NCBI RefSeq assembly: GCF_010726245.1
Contig: NZ_AP022561.1
Coordinates: forward strand, 5,208,001 to 5,272,000
Source of the DNA: Mycolicibacterium aichiense
GTDB lineage: Bacteria > Actinomycetota > Actinomycetes > Mycobacteriales > Mycobacteriaceae
Direction: 5' to 3'
Length of the DNA: 64,000 nucleotides
The notes beneath the pieces were generated by a model. The model was not told the origin of the DNA. It worked only from the letters and a program-made list of their open reading frames with translations, and did no database searches. Every line of letters begins with the position of its first letter. Positions within the stretch are counted from its first letter, which is position 1. Of the stretch, positions 1 to 8,354 are shown in pieces. A program made the position numbers and the translations under genes.

Positions 1-721
1 TCGAGAACCGCACCGCCAGCCTCTTGAGTCGGGCTACGTCCGAATCGGCCACCTCGGTCAGCACTGCCCACGAGGTGAACGCCATGGTGCACAGACCGTG
101 CGCGATGATGCCCGGTAGGCCCGCATCGCGGGCCACCTCCTCGTCGAGGTGGATCGGCATCGGGTCACCTGAGGCGGGCGAGTACCGGAACGTCTGGTCG
201 AGGTCGACGTGCTGGTTCACCTTCGCGATCGGCGCGTTCGCCCGTAACCCTTCATCGAACTTGTGTGACGGAGTCAGCGTGCCGATCTTCTTGCCTGCGT
301 TGAACCCTCGCACGAAGCAGGTCACGTATTGCTCGTTGACGAGCTCACCGTCCTCGGTGCGGCATTCGACGAGGATCGCTGCGCGGGTCCCGTTGTCGAG
401 GCCCTCGTACCCGATCATCTTGCCCCGCGACACGAGCTTGTCGCCCGGCCGGATCGGCCGATGGAAGAAGAAGTCCTGCTCACCGTGCACCACTCGCGGC
501 ACCAGTTCCACTGGCAGCACGTCCACTGTCGGCATCATCATGGCCTCGAAGACCGGGACGATCGCGAAGACCGGCGGTGCGATATCACCCGCCCGATGCG
601 CGGCGATCGGATCGTTGGTGGCCGCAGCATATTCCGCGATGCGTTCCCGGGTGACCTCGAATCGGTCATCCTCGGTCCAGGTGTCCAGTCCCGCGTCGTC
701 GAATTCCAGCGTGTCGGTCAT
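1..721 (-). CDS. MaoC-family hotdog dehydratase (partial)
   Basis: This gene runs off the left edge of the window; only the first 240 codons are present. The protein starts MTDTLEFDDAGLDTW and reads as a two-hotdog MaoC-type enoyl-CoA hydratase: an N-terminal hydration domain, then a C-terminal half with the hydratase-2 signature (SPASGDPMPIHLDEEVARD, then GIIAHGLC), which carries the catalytic Asp/His pair. Such enzymes add water to 2-enoyl-CoA in fatty acid or sterol side-chain beta-oxidation in the cytoplasm. The ATG at 721 lies one base after the stop of the SRPBCC gene, so it is the third gene of an operon with the thiolase. The substrate cannot be told from sequence; the family call is firm. 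Confidence 0.88.
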   Translation of the reverse strand, partial: MTDTLEFDDAGLDTWTEDDRFEVTRERIAEYAAATNDPIAAHRAGDIAPPVFAIVPVFEAMMMPTVDVLPVELVPRVVHGEQDFFFHRPIRPGDKLVSRGKMIGYEGLDNGTRAAILVECRTEDGELVNEQYVTCFVRGFNAGKKIGTLTPSHKFDEGLRANAPIAKVNQHVDLDQTFRYSPASGDPMPIHLDEEVARDAGLPGIIAHGLCTMAFTSWAVLTEVADSDVARLKRLAVRFS

Positions 722-722
722 G

Positions 723-1163
723 TCAGACTGCTGCCGCTGCCAACTCGTCGAGCTTGGCCAGCGTCTTGTCGAGCTGCTTGGCGCCGTCCTTCTCGACTGC
801 CTTGGCCAGCGCCCCCTTGACGAGGGCACCTTCGAAGTCGCCGGCAACGGTGAAGCGCGATCCGGTTCCGACCGGCTCGATAGTGAACGTGAAATCGGCC
901 TTCACGCCGGCCATTCCGGTGCCACCGAGCGCCAAGCTCGTGGGTGCGTCGACCGACTTCACCGCCCATTCGATCTTGTTGGCCATGTTGAGCATGACGA
1001 TCTTGGCGGTGAGCCGGGCTCCCGCGGTCAGGGTTGCCGGCGGCTCGTCGAGCCACTTGTCGTGAACGGTGAACCACTGACCCCAGGTGTTCGGGTTGGA
1101 GATGATGTCCCAGAGCGCTTCCGGGCTGGCCGCCAACTCACGTGTCGCTTCGATGTGTCCCAT
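723..1163 (-). CDS. SRPBCC-family lipid-binding-like protein
   Basis: 146 residues with the pattern of the SRPBCC/polyketide cyclase fold: the opening helix motif ASPEALWDIISNPNTWGQW, a central beta region, and a long C-terminal helix (KAVEKDGAKQLDKTLAKLDELAAA). These small helix-grip proteins bind hydrophobic ligands; mycobacteria have many of unknown ligand, some annotated as toxins of Rv0910 type without a proven role here. It lies between a thiolase (24-base gap) and a MaoC hydratase (1-base gap), so a lipid or CoA-thioester ligand is likely. The ATG at 1163 has AAAGGAAA about 10 bases upstream. No catalytic residues are recognisable. Confidence 0.82.
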   Translation of the reverse strand: MGHIEATRELAASPEALWDIISNPNTWGQWFTVHDKWLDEPPATLTAGARLTAKIVMLNMANKIEWAVKSVDAPTSLALGGTGMAGVKADFTFTIEPVGTGSRFTVAGDFEGALVKGALAKAVEKDGAKQLDKTLAKLDELAAAAV

Positions 1164-1187
1164 GAAAATGTTTCCTTTCGTCTGAGG

Positions 1188-2378
1188 TCAGCGCTCAGCG
1201 CGCTGGTAGGCGGTCACGACAGCCGCGCCGCCAAGGCCGATGTTGTGTTGCAGGGCGGCAGTCACATCCGACACCTGCCGTTTGTCCGCGGTCCCGCGCA
1301 GCTGCCAGGTCAGCTCCGCGCATTGCGCCAATCCGGTGGCGCCAAGGGGATGACCTTTGGAGATCAAGCCACCCGAGGGGTTGACCACCCACCGGCCGCC
1401 ATAGGTGGTGTCACCGGAATCGATGAGCTTGTGGGCCTCACCTTCGCCGCACAGGCCGAGGGCTTCGTAGAGCAGCAGCTCGTTGGCGCTGAAACAGTCA
1501 TGCAGTTCTATGACCTGAAAGTCATCAGGACCCAGCCCCGCTTGGTCGTAAACTCGCCGCGCCGCTTCGACATTCATGTGATGGCCGATCAGCGCCTTGC
1601 AGGTTCCGTCGAACGTGTTGGTGAAGTCGGTGGTCATCGCCTGGCCGACGATCTCGACGGCTTGTCCGGCGAGTCCGTGCCGGTCGACGAATGCCTCAGA
1701 GGCCAGAATCGCCGCACCTGAGCCATCCGACGTGGGTGAACACTGCAGCTTGGTCAACGGGTCGTAGATCATCGGCGCGGCAAGGATGTCCTCGAGGCTG
1801 TACTCCTCTTGGAACTGCGCATAGGGGTTGTTGACCGAATGCCGGTGGTTCTTGTAACCGATCTTGGCGAAATGCTCTGCGGTGGAGCCATATTCCTTCA
1901 TGTGCTCGCGCCCAGCAGCACCGAACATCCACGGCGCCGGAGGGAACAGAACCTCGGATATCTCGGCGAGCGCCAGGAAGTGGTTCTCCATGGGCTGGGC
2001 CCGGTCGTTGAACGTCGAACCCAGCGATCCCGGTTGCATCTTCTCGAAGCCCAGGGCCAGCGCGCACTCGGCGAGGCCGCCGCGAATGGATTGCGCAGCA
2101 AGGTAGAGGGCCGTTGATCCGGTCGAGCAGTTGTTGTTGACGTTGACCACCGGAATACCGGTCATCCCCAGCTCGTAGAGCGCGCGCTGCCCCGACGTCG
2201 ATTCGCCGTAGACGTAGCCGACGAAAGCCTGATCGATGTGTTCGAAGTCGATTCCGGCGTCCTCGATCGCCTTGCTGCCGGCTTCCTGCGCCATTTCCGG
2301 GTAGTCCCACCCTTCCCGACGGCCAGGCTTCTCGAACTTGGTCATTCCCACGCCGATCACGAACACTCTGTTCGCCAT
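1188..2378 (-). CDS. Ltp1-like thiolase (lipid-transfer/SCP-x type)
   Basis: 396-residue thiolase-fold protein of the non-condensing-like lipid-transfer (SCP-x) class. It opens with the typical [22 protein letters not shown], has the nucleophile region [15 protein letters not shown], the His motif [10 protein letters not shown] and the C-terminal [14 protein letters not shown], so the Cys and both His elements are intact. It strongly resembles mycobacterial Ltp1 (Rv2790c) as I remember it. Expected role: thiolytic or retro-aldol-type cleavage of acyl-CoA from fatty acids or sterol side chains. I chose the ATG at 2378 because GGAGAAGGAG sits just upstream and the family starts there; a longer frame to 2543 overlaps the TetR gene. 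Operon with SRPBCC and MaoC genes. Confidence 0.88.
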   Translation of the reverse strand: MANRVFVIGVGMTKFEKPGRREGWDYPEMAQEAGSKAIEDAGIDFEHIDQAFVGYVYGESTSGQRALYELGMTGIPVVNVNNNCSTGSTALYLAAQSIRGGLAECALALGFEKMQPGSLGSTFNDRAQPMENHFLALAEISEVLFPPAPWMFGAAGREHMKEYGSTAEHFAKIGYKNHRHSVNNPYAQFQEEYSLEDILAAPMIYDPLTKLQCSPTSDGSGAAILASEAFVDRHGLAGQAVEIVGQAMTTDFTNTFDGTCKALIGHHMNVEAARRVYDQAGLGPDDFQVIELHDCFSANELLLYEALGLCGEGEAHKLIDSGDTTYGGRWVVNPSGGLISKGHPLGATGLAQCAELTWQLRGTADKRQVSDVTAALQHNIGLGGAAVVTAYQRAER

Positions 2379-2431
2379 CACCACTCCTTCTCCCGGCATC
2401 GCTGGCATCGGTGCGACGCGATTCCAGAAAC

Positions 2432-2449
2432 ATACCGACCGGAACGTAT
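2432..2449. promoter_or_regulatory. Probable TetR operator upstream of the thiolase operon
   Basis: An 18-base dyad of the form ATAC-N3-CCGG-N3-GTAT lies 53 bases upstream of the thiolase start, between it and the TetR gene. The same pattern, with one mismatch, occurs at 3151-3168 upstream of the TetR gene. Two matching dyads flanking a regulator and its neighbour fit autoregulation plus control of the lipid operon. Inferred; not a catalogued site. Confidence 0.55.
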
Positions 2450-2482
2450 CTTTGCAAGGGTCGGTTTCGACGCGCGTCGCGC

Positions 2483-3112
2483 TCAATCCCCGAGCAGCGC
2501 ACGCGAGAGCTCGGGCCGCAGGTACAGGGCGGCCCGCTCCCAACGATGGCGTGCGCGAAGCTGATTGCGGTCAGCCAGGCTGGCGACCAGAATTCCGCGC
2601 AGTGCGTCCATGGCGGTGAAGATTGCGTTGCGTAGGTCCTTCTTCGGCACCCGGCCCGGCAGGAACTGGGCGATCGCGTCGACGATGGTGCCATTGACGC
2701 GCGGCTCGACCCGCGCGATATGCGCGGCCAAGACGTCGTCGGTCCAAGATGCAGCCCAAAGTTCCATCGTCGCAACAAATACCGCGCCCTGATGGGTTTC
2801 CCACAGCAGCTCCAACACGCTGCCGGCGATGTCGGGACTGTCGCGCAGACGGCCGTGTTCACGGACGACTGCCTGGATCCGCTGTTCGGCGAGATGCTCG
2901 ACTGCCGTCACCACGAGCTGCTCTTTTGATTTGAAATGATGCCCTTGGGCGCCGCGCGTAACACCGGCGATGGCCGCGATCCGGTGTGTGGTAGTGCCGG
3001 CATAGCCATATGCCACAAGACATTCCACGGTGGCAGCGAGAAGACGCGATCGCATTGCCGCGGTTCGCTCCAACTGCGTCCTGGGCGCGTCGGGCATGCC
3101 GGCTCCGGCCAC
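2483..3112 (-). CDS. TetR-family transcriptional regulator
   Basis: About 209 residues. The N-terminal helix-turn-helix is clear ([21 protein letters not shown], then [27 protein letters not shown]), followed by an all-helical ligand-binding domain ending [11 protein letters not shown]. It probably represses the adjacent thiolase-SRPBCC-MaoC operon and itself through the shared dyads at 2432 and 3151. The start is uncertain: GGAGGA fits the GTG at 3112 best (5-base gap), GTG at 3115 is too close, and ATG at 3097 also has a weak GGAG. It is a tandem paralogue of the TetR gene at 3216-3851, with long near-identical runs in the DNA-binding domain. The ligand is unknown, probably an acyl-CoA. Confidence 0.9.
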   Translation of the reverse strand: MAGAGMPDAPRTQLERTAAMRSRLLAATVECLVAYGYAGTTTHRIAAIAGVTRGAQGHHFKSKEQLVVTAVEHLAEQRIQAVVREHGRLRDSPDIAGSVLELLWETHQGAVFVATMELWAASWTDDVLAAHIARVEPRVNGTIVDAIAQFLPGRVPKKDLRNAIFTAMDALRGILVASLADRNQLRARHRWERAALYLRPELSRALLGD

Positions 3113-3150
3113 CACCGTCCTCCGATCGCTGCTGTGCGCAGGGATACTAC

Positions 3151-3168
3151 ATGCGTACCGGAGTGTAT
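3151..3168. promoter_or_regulatory. Probable TetR operator upstream of the first TetR gene
   Basis: On the + strand ATGC-GTA-CCGG-AGT-GTAT; read on the minus strand it is ATAC-N3-CCGG-N3-GCAT, matching the dyad at 2432-2449 except for one base. It lies about 40 bases upstream of the TetR start. Likely autoregulatory operator. Confidence 0.55.
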
Positions 3169-3215
3169 GTAAGTGCCAGGACTAACGTGGCGGCGGTGGG
3201 CTCACCGAGACTGGG

Positions 3216-3851
3216 CTAATCAGAGTCTTTGGCGGCCAACGCCTCTGAGAGCATGGCGGCCAGATACACGCATGCGCGGTCCCACCGCCGACGGGCTTGG
3301 GTCTGGTCTCGATCCACGAAACCGACGACCAGAATTCCGCGCAGCGCATCCATCGCGGTGTACAACACGTTCCGTACCTGCTTGCGTGCCGCATGATCGG
3401 GCAACAGTTGCGCGATGGCCGTGATGAGGGTGCTGTTGACCATCGGCTCGACCCGTGCCACCTCCTTCGCCAAGACGTCGTCGGTCCTGGCGGCCACCCA
3501 CAACTCGATGGTGGCGACAAACATGTCACCCTGATGCGAATTCCACAGGAACTCCAGCACCCCGACAACCGGGTCGGGCCCCTTCCAGATGCCGGCGTCC
3601 TGGCGCATGGCCTTCTGAATCCGCTGCTGCGCAAGGTACTCGACAGCGGCGACGACAAGATCCTCTTTCGAGCGGAAATGGTGCACCTGCGCTCCGCGGG
3701 TCACACCGGCGATCTCGGCGATTCGCGGCGTGGTCGTGCCGGCATATCCGTAGGTCACCAGACATTCGATCGTCGCGTCGAGCAGCCGAGTCCGCATTGC
3801 TGCGGTGCGCTCAGCCTGAGTCCGGCGCTCACCCACGCTCACCACAACCAT
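3216..3851 (-). CDS. TetR-family transcriptional regulator (tandem paralogue)
   Basis: 211 residues, TetR architecture. The helix-turn-helix ([27 protein letters not shown]) is nearly the same as that of the neighbouring regulator at 2483-3112, and the C-terminal domains also align ([10 protein letters not shown] in both), so the pair arose by tandem duplication. ATG at 3851 is preceded by AAGGCGG. No structural gene is attached directly; the next gene upstream is the PE-PPE protein. A separate near-palindrome just upstream at 3871-3886 differs from the operator of the first copy, which suggests the two have diverged in DNA target. Ligand unknown. Confidence 0.88.
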   Translation of the reverse strand: MVVVSVGERRTQAERTAAMRTRLLDATIECLVTYGYAGTTTPRIAEIAGVTRGAQVHHFRSKEDLVVAAVEYLAQQRIQKAMRQDAGIWKGPDPVVGVLEFLWNSHQGDMFVATIELWVAARTDDVLAKEVARVEPMVNSTLITAIAQLLPDHAARKQVRNVLYTAMDALRGILVVGFVDRDQTQARRRWDRACVYLAAMLSEALAAKDSD

Positions 3852-3870
3852 TGCCGCCTTACGACATCCC

Positions 3871-3886
3871 GATCCTCATGAGAATC
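3871..3886. promoter_or_regulatory. Near-palindrome upstream of the second TetR gene
   Basis: GATCCTCATGAGAATC is symmetrical at 14 of 16 positions, centred on CTCATGAG, and lies 19 bases upstream of the TetR ATG at 3851. A plausible autoregulatory operator, but it occurs only once in what I could see. Confidence 0.4.
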
Positions 3887-4041
3887 GTCGTTTGTCGGAC
3901 ATCGTAGCGATCGAGTCGCGTATTGGCGCTCACGCCGTGCCGAAACGGTCGGTCGGCATCGTCAGACGACCGGTGATCGCCACGTTGTCAGCTCATAGCC
4001 ACTAGATCAAGGCGTCGCCAGTCGAGAGCCGCGGGAGACCC

Positions 4042-5031
4042 CTACCCCACGGTGCGAGGCCTCGAGTGCGCCGTCGCGCTGCCCGGACGGCGTGCCGGCT
4101 CAGAGGAGCGATGCCCCGGGGTCGACCCGAGACCGGATCTCGGCGCTTTCCGCCCCGGTCGTTCGCCGGCATAGCCGGTGTTGATGATCTTTCGCAACGG
4201 TTTGTCCAATGCGTCCACGGCCGCATCGGGCACACCGAGGGCTCGCAGCGGCCTCGTCAGGGGAAGCTCATCGGTGGGTACCAGGATGTGAGTGGTCGTA
4301 CCCCCCAGGGAGTTCGTGCTCGAGGTGACCACATTGCGTGGATCGTTCAGATCTACGCCCCCTTTGTTGGGGTGCAGATAGATCACCCCGGCAAGCGCGT
4401 TGAGGTCTGCCAACAGATTGAGCGGGTTATCCGGGAAATCGGCGTAGCCGTCGTACTCATGCACGATTTCTGTTGTGTCGTAGGGTGTTTCGACTGGAGC
4501 TCGGGGAATGGTGGCGTCCAGTATCGGAATGTGCACGTGCGGCAGCTTCGCCAGCAGCCCCCCGTCGCTGTTGGTGGGGTCCCCGATCGTGACGAAGGAG
4601 ATGTCCGTCGGCGGGTCAGGCTGAGCCATCAGCGCCCGCTTCTCGTAGTTGACCACCACCGCCCCCTGGCTCAGTCCTACGACGGTGACCGGTCCGTCCA
4701 CGTCGACCAGGGCGCTGTCGAGATTCGCGACCCCGACCGCGACCGACTCATCGAGCGTCAACTTCCCTTGAATCGGCCACAGCTGCGCGGGGTACTGCAC
4801 GCCCGTGGGATCCGGATCGGTGAAGAGGCCTTGCTCGTACAAAGCATGCATCATCGCTTCCGACGGCACACTCTTGCCGGTGCCGCCGACTACCAGCACC
4901 TCGGCGGCCGTGAAAGCAGTCGACGGATCGGCAAGCGCGGACGAGGGCGTCATGGCGCACGCAGCCACCGTCACCCCCGCGAGAACACCGCATACCGCGC
5001 TGCGCGCGGCCATCCCACGACAACCCTTCAT
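4042..5031 (-). CDS. Secreted PE-PPE-domain serine hydrolase
   Basis: 329 residues. An N-terminal signal peptide (RSAVCGVLAGVTVAACAMTPSSALA) ends near residue 35. The rest matches the PE-PPE (alpha/beta hydrolase) domain found in mycobacteria: a central nucleophile motif VVGLSQGAVV (G-x-S-x-G), GDPTNSDGGLL after it, and a conserved HEYDGYADFPDNPLNLLADLNA region. The family includes cell-envelope esterases and cutinase-like enzymes; here it stands alone, without a PE or PPE head. The last 35 or so residues are Arg/Pro/Ser-rich and probably disordered. ATG at 5031 has AGGGAG six bases upstream. The substrate is unknown, likely an ester lipid outside the membrane. Confidence 0.86.
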   Translation of the reverse strand: MKGCRGMAARSAVCGVLAGVTVAACAMTPSSALADPSTAFTAAEVLVVGGTGKSVPSEAMMHALYEQGLFTDPDPTGVQYPAQLWPIQGKLTLDESVAVGVANLDSALVDVDGPVTVVGLSQGAVVVNYEKRALMAQPDPPTDISFVTIGDPTNSDGGLLAKLPHVHIPILDATIPRAPVETPYDTTEIVHEYDGYADFPDNPLNLLADLNALAGVIYLHPNKGGVDLNDPRNVVTSSTNSLGGTTTHILVPTDELPLTRPLRALGVPDAAVDALDKPLRKIINTGYAGERPGRKAPRSGLGSTPGHRSSEPARRPGSATAHSRPRTVG

Positions 5032-5148
5032 CGGAACTCCCTGACGCCGCGGCCGAACAGTGTGCTTTTACAAACATTCATGCACGTATGTGACATGAAC
5101 CATAGCATCGCGCTCTCTCGGCCAGGCCCGAGTGGAGACGCTTGCGAC

Positions 5149-5168
5149 ATATGCGCTTTTGCGCATAT
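5149..5168. promoter_or_regulatory. Perfect palindrome upstream of the CDF exporter (ArsR/SmtB-type operator candidate)
   Basis: ATATGCGC, TTTT, GCGCATAT: an 8-base perfect inverted repeat with a 4-base centre, ending 9 bases before the CDF start codon. AT-rich ends and this size are typical of ArsR/SmtB-family metal-sensor operators; in mycobacteria KmtR controls a CDF exporter. No ArsR-family gene is in the window, so the regulator would act in trans. Inferred from the motif and its position. Confidence 0.6.
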
Positions 5169-5177
5169 ATTCCTCGC

Positions 5178-6074
5178 ATGGGAGCCGGACACGACCACAG
5201 CCACGGCGGTGACACGCGGGTGAGCCGGATGCTGATCGCCGCGGGCATCCTGACCGTGTTCTTCGTCATCGAGCTGACCACCGCGTTGATGATCAATTCG
5301 ATCGCGCTGCTGGCCGACGCCGGACACATGCTGACCGACCTGGTCGCGATGTTCATGGGATTGACGGCCGTGCTGCTCGCTCGCCACGGGCCGGCGTCGG
5401 CGGCCCGCACCTACGGCTGGCACCGGGCCGAGGTGTTCACCGCCGTCGCCAACGCCGTCCTGTTGCTCGGTGTCGCGGCGTTCATCCTTTACGAGGCGAT
5501 CGAACGGCTGGGCAACGCACCCGAGATCCCCGGCGTCCCGATGATCGTGGTGGCCGTCGCCGGCCTGGTCGCCAACCTGGCCGTCGTCCTTCTGCTGCGC
5601 TCCCAATCCGAAAAGAGCCTTGCGGTCAAGGGCGCCTACATGGAGGTGGTGGCCGACACCGTCGGCAGCGTGGGCGTGCTGATCGCCGGCATCGTGAACG
5701 TGACGACGCACTGGCCGTACGCCGACGTGGTGGTCGCGGTGTTCGTCGCGATCTGGGTGCTGCCCAGGGCGATCGGGCTGGCCCGGGCCGCGCTGCGCAT
5801 CCTGTCCGAATCGTCGCCCGCCCACATCGACGTCGACGAGCTGCGGGCGGCGCTGGCCGCCGTCGACGGCGTCACCGAGGTGCACGATCTCCACGTGTGG
5901 ACGCTGGTACCGGGCAAAGACATGGTGACCGCGCACCTGACCAGCACCGGAGACTCCGACCGGGTGCTCGACGACGCCAGGGCGGTGCTGTCCGCCCGCG
6001 GGCTCGAACACGCGACGGTGCAAGTGGAGCCGCCCGGATGCGCTGACGACTGCCCCGGCCAGACCGACTGGTGA
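5178..6074 (+). CDS. Cation diffusion facilitator (CDF) metal exporter
   Basis: 298 residues. The His/Asp-rich N-terminus (MGAGHDHSHGGD) is followed by six membrane helices; helix 2 carries the transport site LLADAGHMLTDLVAMF and a later helix EVVADTVGSVGV. The cytoplasmic tail (DELRAALAAVDGVTEVHDLHVWTL) is the usual CDF metal-binding domain. It would export divalent metal (Zn, Co, Ni or Fe) in exchange for protons across the inner membrane. I start at the ATG at 5178 because CDF proteins begin with this His-rich stretch and an upstream start would translate through the palindrome at 5149. The FUSC gene follows after 5 bases. Metal specificity cannot be decided from sequence alone. Confidence 0.92.
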   Translation: MGAGHDHSHGGDTRVSRMLIAAGILTVFFVIELTTALMINSIALLADAGHMLTDLVAMFMGLTAVLLARHGPASAARTYGWHRAEVFTAVANAVLLLGVAAFILYEAIERLGNAPEIPGVPMIVVAVAGLVANLAVVLLLRSQSEKSLAVKGAYMEVVADTVGSVGVLIAGIVNVTTHWPYADVVVAVFVAIWVLPRAIGLARAALRILSESSPAHIDVDELRAALAAVDGVTEVHDLHVWTLVPGKDMVTAHLTSTGDSDRVLDDARAVLSARGLEHATVQVEPPGCADDCPGQTDW

Positions 6075-6079
6075 GTTAG

Positions 6080-7849
6080 TTGAGCACTCCGCCGCGCTGG
6101 CCCATCGGGCTGCGCGCGGCGATCAGCACGGCCATCCCCGTCACCGCGGGATGGGCCGCGGGAGCGATGGGCTCCGGACTGATCGCCACCCTCGGCGCAT
6201 TCACGTCTCGATTCGGCGGTGACCGGCCCTACGCCAACCGCGGTATCGAGCTGGCGACCGTGGCAATGTCGCTGGCCGCAGCAGTCGCAGTGGGCGGATG
6301 GTCGGCGCAGGTGCCGTGGCTCGGAGTGCTGATGGTGTCACTGGTCGCCGTTGCGGCGGTGTGGCTGTGCAACGCCCTGGCCGTCGGACCGCCCGGGGCG
6401 TATATCTTCGTCGTCGCCTGCGCCGCCGGGATCGGCGCCTCCGCGGCCCATTTGGCGCCCTGGGCGCTGGGTCTGCTGGTGCTCGCCGGGGGCGCGGTGG
6501 CCTGGCTGGTCCAGATGGCCGGGGCACTGGTCCATTTCCGCAAACCCGAACGCACCGCCGTCGCGGCCGCCGCCGAGGCCGTCGCCGGCTACATCGAGGC
6601 CGCGAACTCGCCGCAGGAACGCGCCGCCCGCCACCGCGCTGCCGCCGCGCTGCACCGCTCGTGGAGCGTGCTGGTGAATTATCAACCGCTGCAAGCCCGC
6701 CCGAGCAGCGTCCTGCACCAGCTGCGTGCCGCCAACCACGCAGTGCACGTGTTGTTCACGACGGCGGTCACCGCCGCCGCGCAGGGCACCGCCCCGGCTC
6801 CCGAGACCGCCGCGTTGGCCCGCCGGCTCGGCACGCTGCAGTCGCCGCCGGAGGACGTCGCGACCCGCGAGGCCGACCGGATACCGCTGGGGAGTCCGCC
6901 GGTGCTCACCGTGCTGCGCCGTGCGATCAGCCCGGGATCGCCGGTCCGCCACATCATGCAGCGAGTCGCCGTCGGCGCCCTGCTGTCCGGAGCGGCGGCG
7001 ATGGCCCTGGGTGTGGACCATGCGTACTGGGCGATGGCGGCCGCGGTCCTGGTGCTGCATCAGGGCACCGACCGCAGCCGCACGATGCGCCGCGGTGGCG
7101 AGCGGCTGCTGGGCACCTGGGTTGGCCTCGGACTGGCCGGGGCGATCCTGTCGCTGCACCCGCACGACCTGTGGCTGGTGCTATTGCTGGCGCTGCTGAA
7201 CTTCATCATCGAGGTGCTGGTGGTCCGAAACTATGCGCTGGCAACGGTTTTCATCACCACTGCGGCACTGACCATCTCGTCGGGTACGCATGCGGTCGAC
7301 GTCGGGCACCTTCTGCTGGCGCGCGGCATCGACACGCTGATCGGCTGCGGGATCGGGGTGGCCGTCTACCTGGTCGCTGTCCGCTGGCAGGAGTCCACCC
7401 GCTTGACCGACGCGATAGCGCGCACCCTGGACGCGGCTGCGCAGGTACTCCCCTATGTCGCCGCCGGTGACACGGTCGGGCTGGCGGCGCGGGCGGCTCG
7501 CCGGGATCTGCAGATCGCCGCGATCGCTCTGATGGAATCCGACGAGGCCGCGATGGCCGGGTCGGTACGGCAACGGGAAGCCGCCGAGCAGTGGTTGCCC
7601 GCGGTGACCGCGACCGAGCAACTGGCCTACCGCACGATCGCGGCCTGCTGGACCATCGAGCACCGCGCTGACGGCGTCGAGTTCGGCCGCTCACTGTTCG
7701 GCGGCCGATCAGCCCAGCCGCACGTCGAGGCGCTCGCGGCGCTCGCAACCGCAGTGCGCACCGGCGCTGCGGCACCCGAGCGCGGCGATCCCCTGCCGTT
7801 CCTGGCCGACGAGGTCACCGAGCTGCGCCGGTCTCTGGCCCGGGACTAG
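6080..7849 (+). CDS. FUSC-family inner membrane protein
   Basis: 589 residues with two hydrophobic bundles (roughly residues 10-145 and 290-395) and two cytoplasmic helical parts. This two-fold layout, and the ending ...DEVTELRRSLARD, match the FUSC (fusaric acid resistance-like, YccS-type) family, some members of which work with efflux systems for aromatic acids. The start appears to be TTG at 6080, five bases after the CDF stop; no in-frame ATG or GTG is closer to the expected N-terminus. Coupling with the CDF gene suggests co-expression. Its stop overlaps the convergent DUF3151 gene by four bases. The transported substrate is unknown. Confidence 0.82.
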   Translation: MSTPPRWPIGLRAAISTAIPVTAGWAAGAMGSGLIATLGAFTSRFGGDRPYANRGIELATVAMSLAAAVAVGGWSAQVPWLGVLMVSLVAVAAVWLCNALAVGPPGAYIFVVACAAGIGASAAHLAPWALGLLVLAGGAVAWLVQMAGALVHFRKPERTAVAAAAEAVAGYIEAANSPQERAARHRAAAALHRSWSVLVNYQPLQARPSSVLHQLRAANHAVHVLFTTAVTAAAQGTAPAPETAALARRLGTLQSPPEDVATREADRIPLGSPPVLTVLRRAISPGSPVRHIMQRVAVGALLSGAAAMALGVDHAYWAMAAAVLVLHQGTDRSRTMRRGGERLLGTWVGLGLAGAILSLHPHDLWLVLLLALLNFIIEVLVVRNYALATVFITTAALTISSGTHAVDVGHLLLARGIDTLIGCGIGVAVYLVAVRWQESTRLTDAIARTLDAAAQVLPYVAAGDTVGLAARAARRDLQIAAIALMESDEAAMAGSVRQREAAEQWLPAVTATEQLAYRTIAACWTIEHRADGVEFGRSLFGGRSAQPHVEALAALATAVRTGAAAPERGDPLPFLADEVTELRRSLARD

Positions 7850-8262
7850 GCGAGGCCCAGTTCGACGCGGGCCGCCGGATCGCAGTCGTCGAGCAAATCC
7901 AGGCACCGAGCGAACTCGTCGGTCTCCCCGATGGCGTCGGCGGCCCGCGCCAGCGCCGCGACGCAGCGCAGGAAGCCGCGGTTCGGTTCATGGCGATAGG
8001 GAACGGGACCGAAACCCTTCCAGCCGTTGCGGCGCAACTGGTCCAGGCCACGGTGGTAGCCCGTCCGGGCGTAGGCGTAGGCGGTGATCGCCTTGTCATC
8101 GGCGAGCGCTTCCTCGGCCAAGGTCGCCCACGCCACCGATGCGGTCGGGTGCGCTGCGGCCACGATGGCCGCCTTCTCCCCGGCCAGCAGTTCCGCTTCG
8201 GCCTCGATATCCCCAGGCAGCAGCACGGGCTCGGGGCCCAGAAGGTCACCAAACGATGTCAT
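7846..8262 (-). CDS. DUF3151 protein (Rv0360c-like)
   Basis: 138 residues, soluble, Ala-rich, mostly helical. MTSFGDLLGPEPVLLPGD at the start and GYHRGLDQLRRNGWKGFGPVPYRHEPNRGFLRCVAALARAA in the middle are the hallmarks of the actinobacterial DUF3151 family. The function is unknown. In M. tuberculosis the equivalent gene (Rv0360c, from memory) lies in the same setting, next to Rv0361 and fba, so this is conserved synteny. I start at the ATG at 8262; a longer frame to 8307 adds a His/Arg-rich stretch that does not fit the family. Confidence 0.85.
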   Translation of the reverse strand: MTSFGDLLGPEPVLLPGDIEAEAELLAGEKAAIVAAAHPTASVAWATLAEEALADDKAITAYAYARTGYHRGLDQLRRNGWKGFGPVPYRHEPNRGFLRCVAALARAADAIGETDEFARCLDLLDDCDPAARVELGLA

Positions 8263-8354
8263 TGCCCTATTGTGCCGGTGCCACCGCCCGCCGATGGGCG
8301 GACCCAACGGTTAGGGTCAGAAGCACCAGTACTTCAGGAGGACGGCAGCACCCC

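Noticed and set aside
24..1721. 565-codon + strand frame at the left end
   Set aside because: Ser/Arg-rich shadow of the MaoC, SRPBCC and thiolase genes, which have clear motifs and ribosome sites.
5077..5099. Inverted repeat TTCATG-N11-CATGAA upstream of the PE-PPE gene
   Set aside because: Short arms with a long spacer can arise by chance; no regulator family assigned, and nothing similar found elsewhere in the window.
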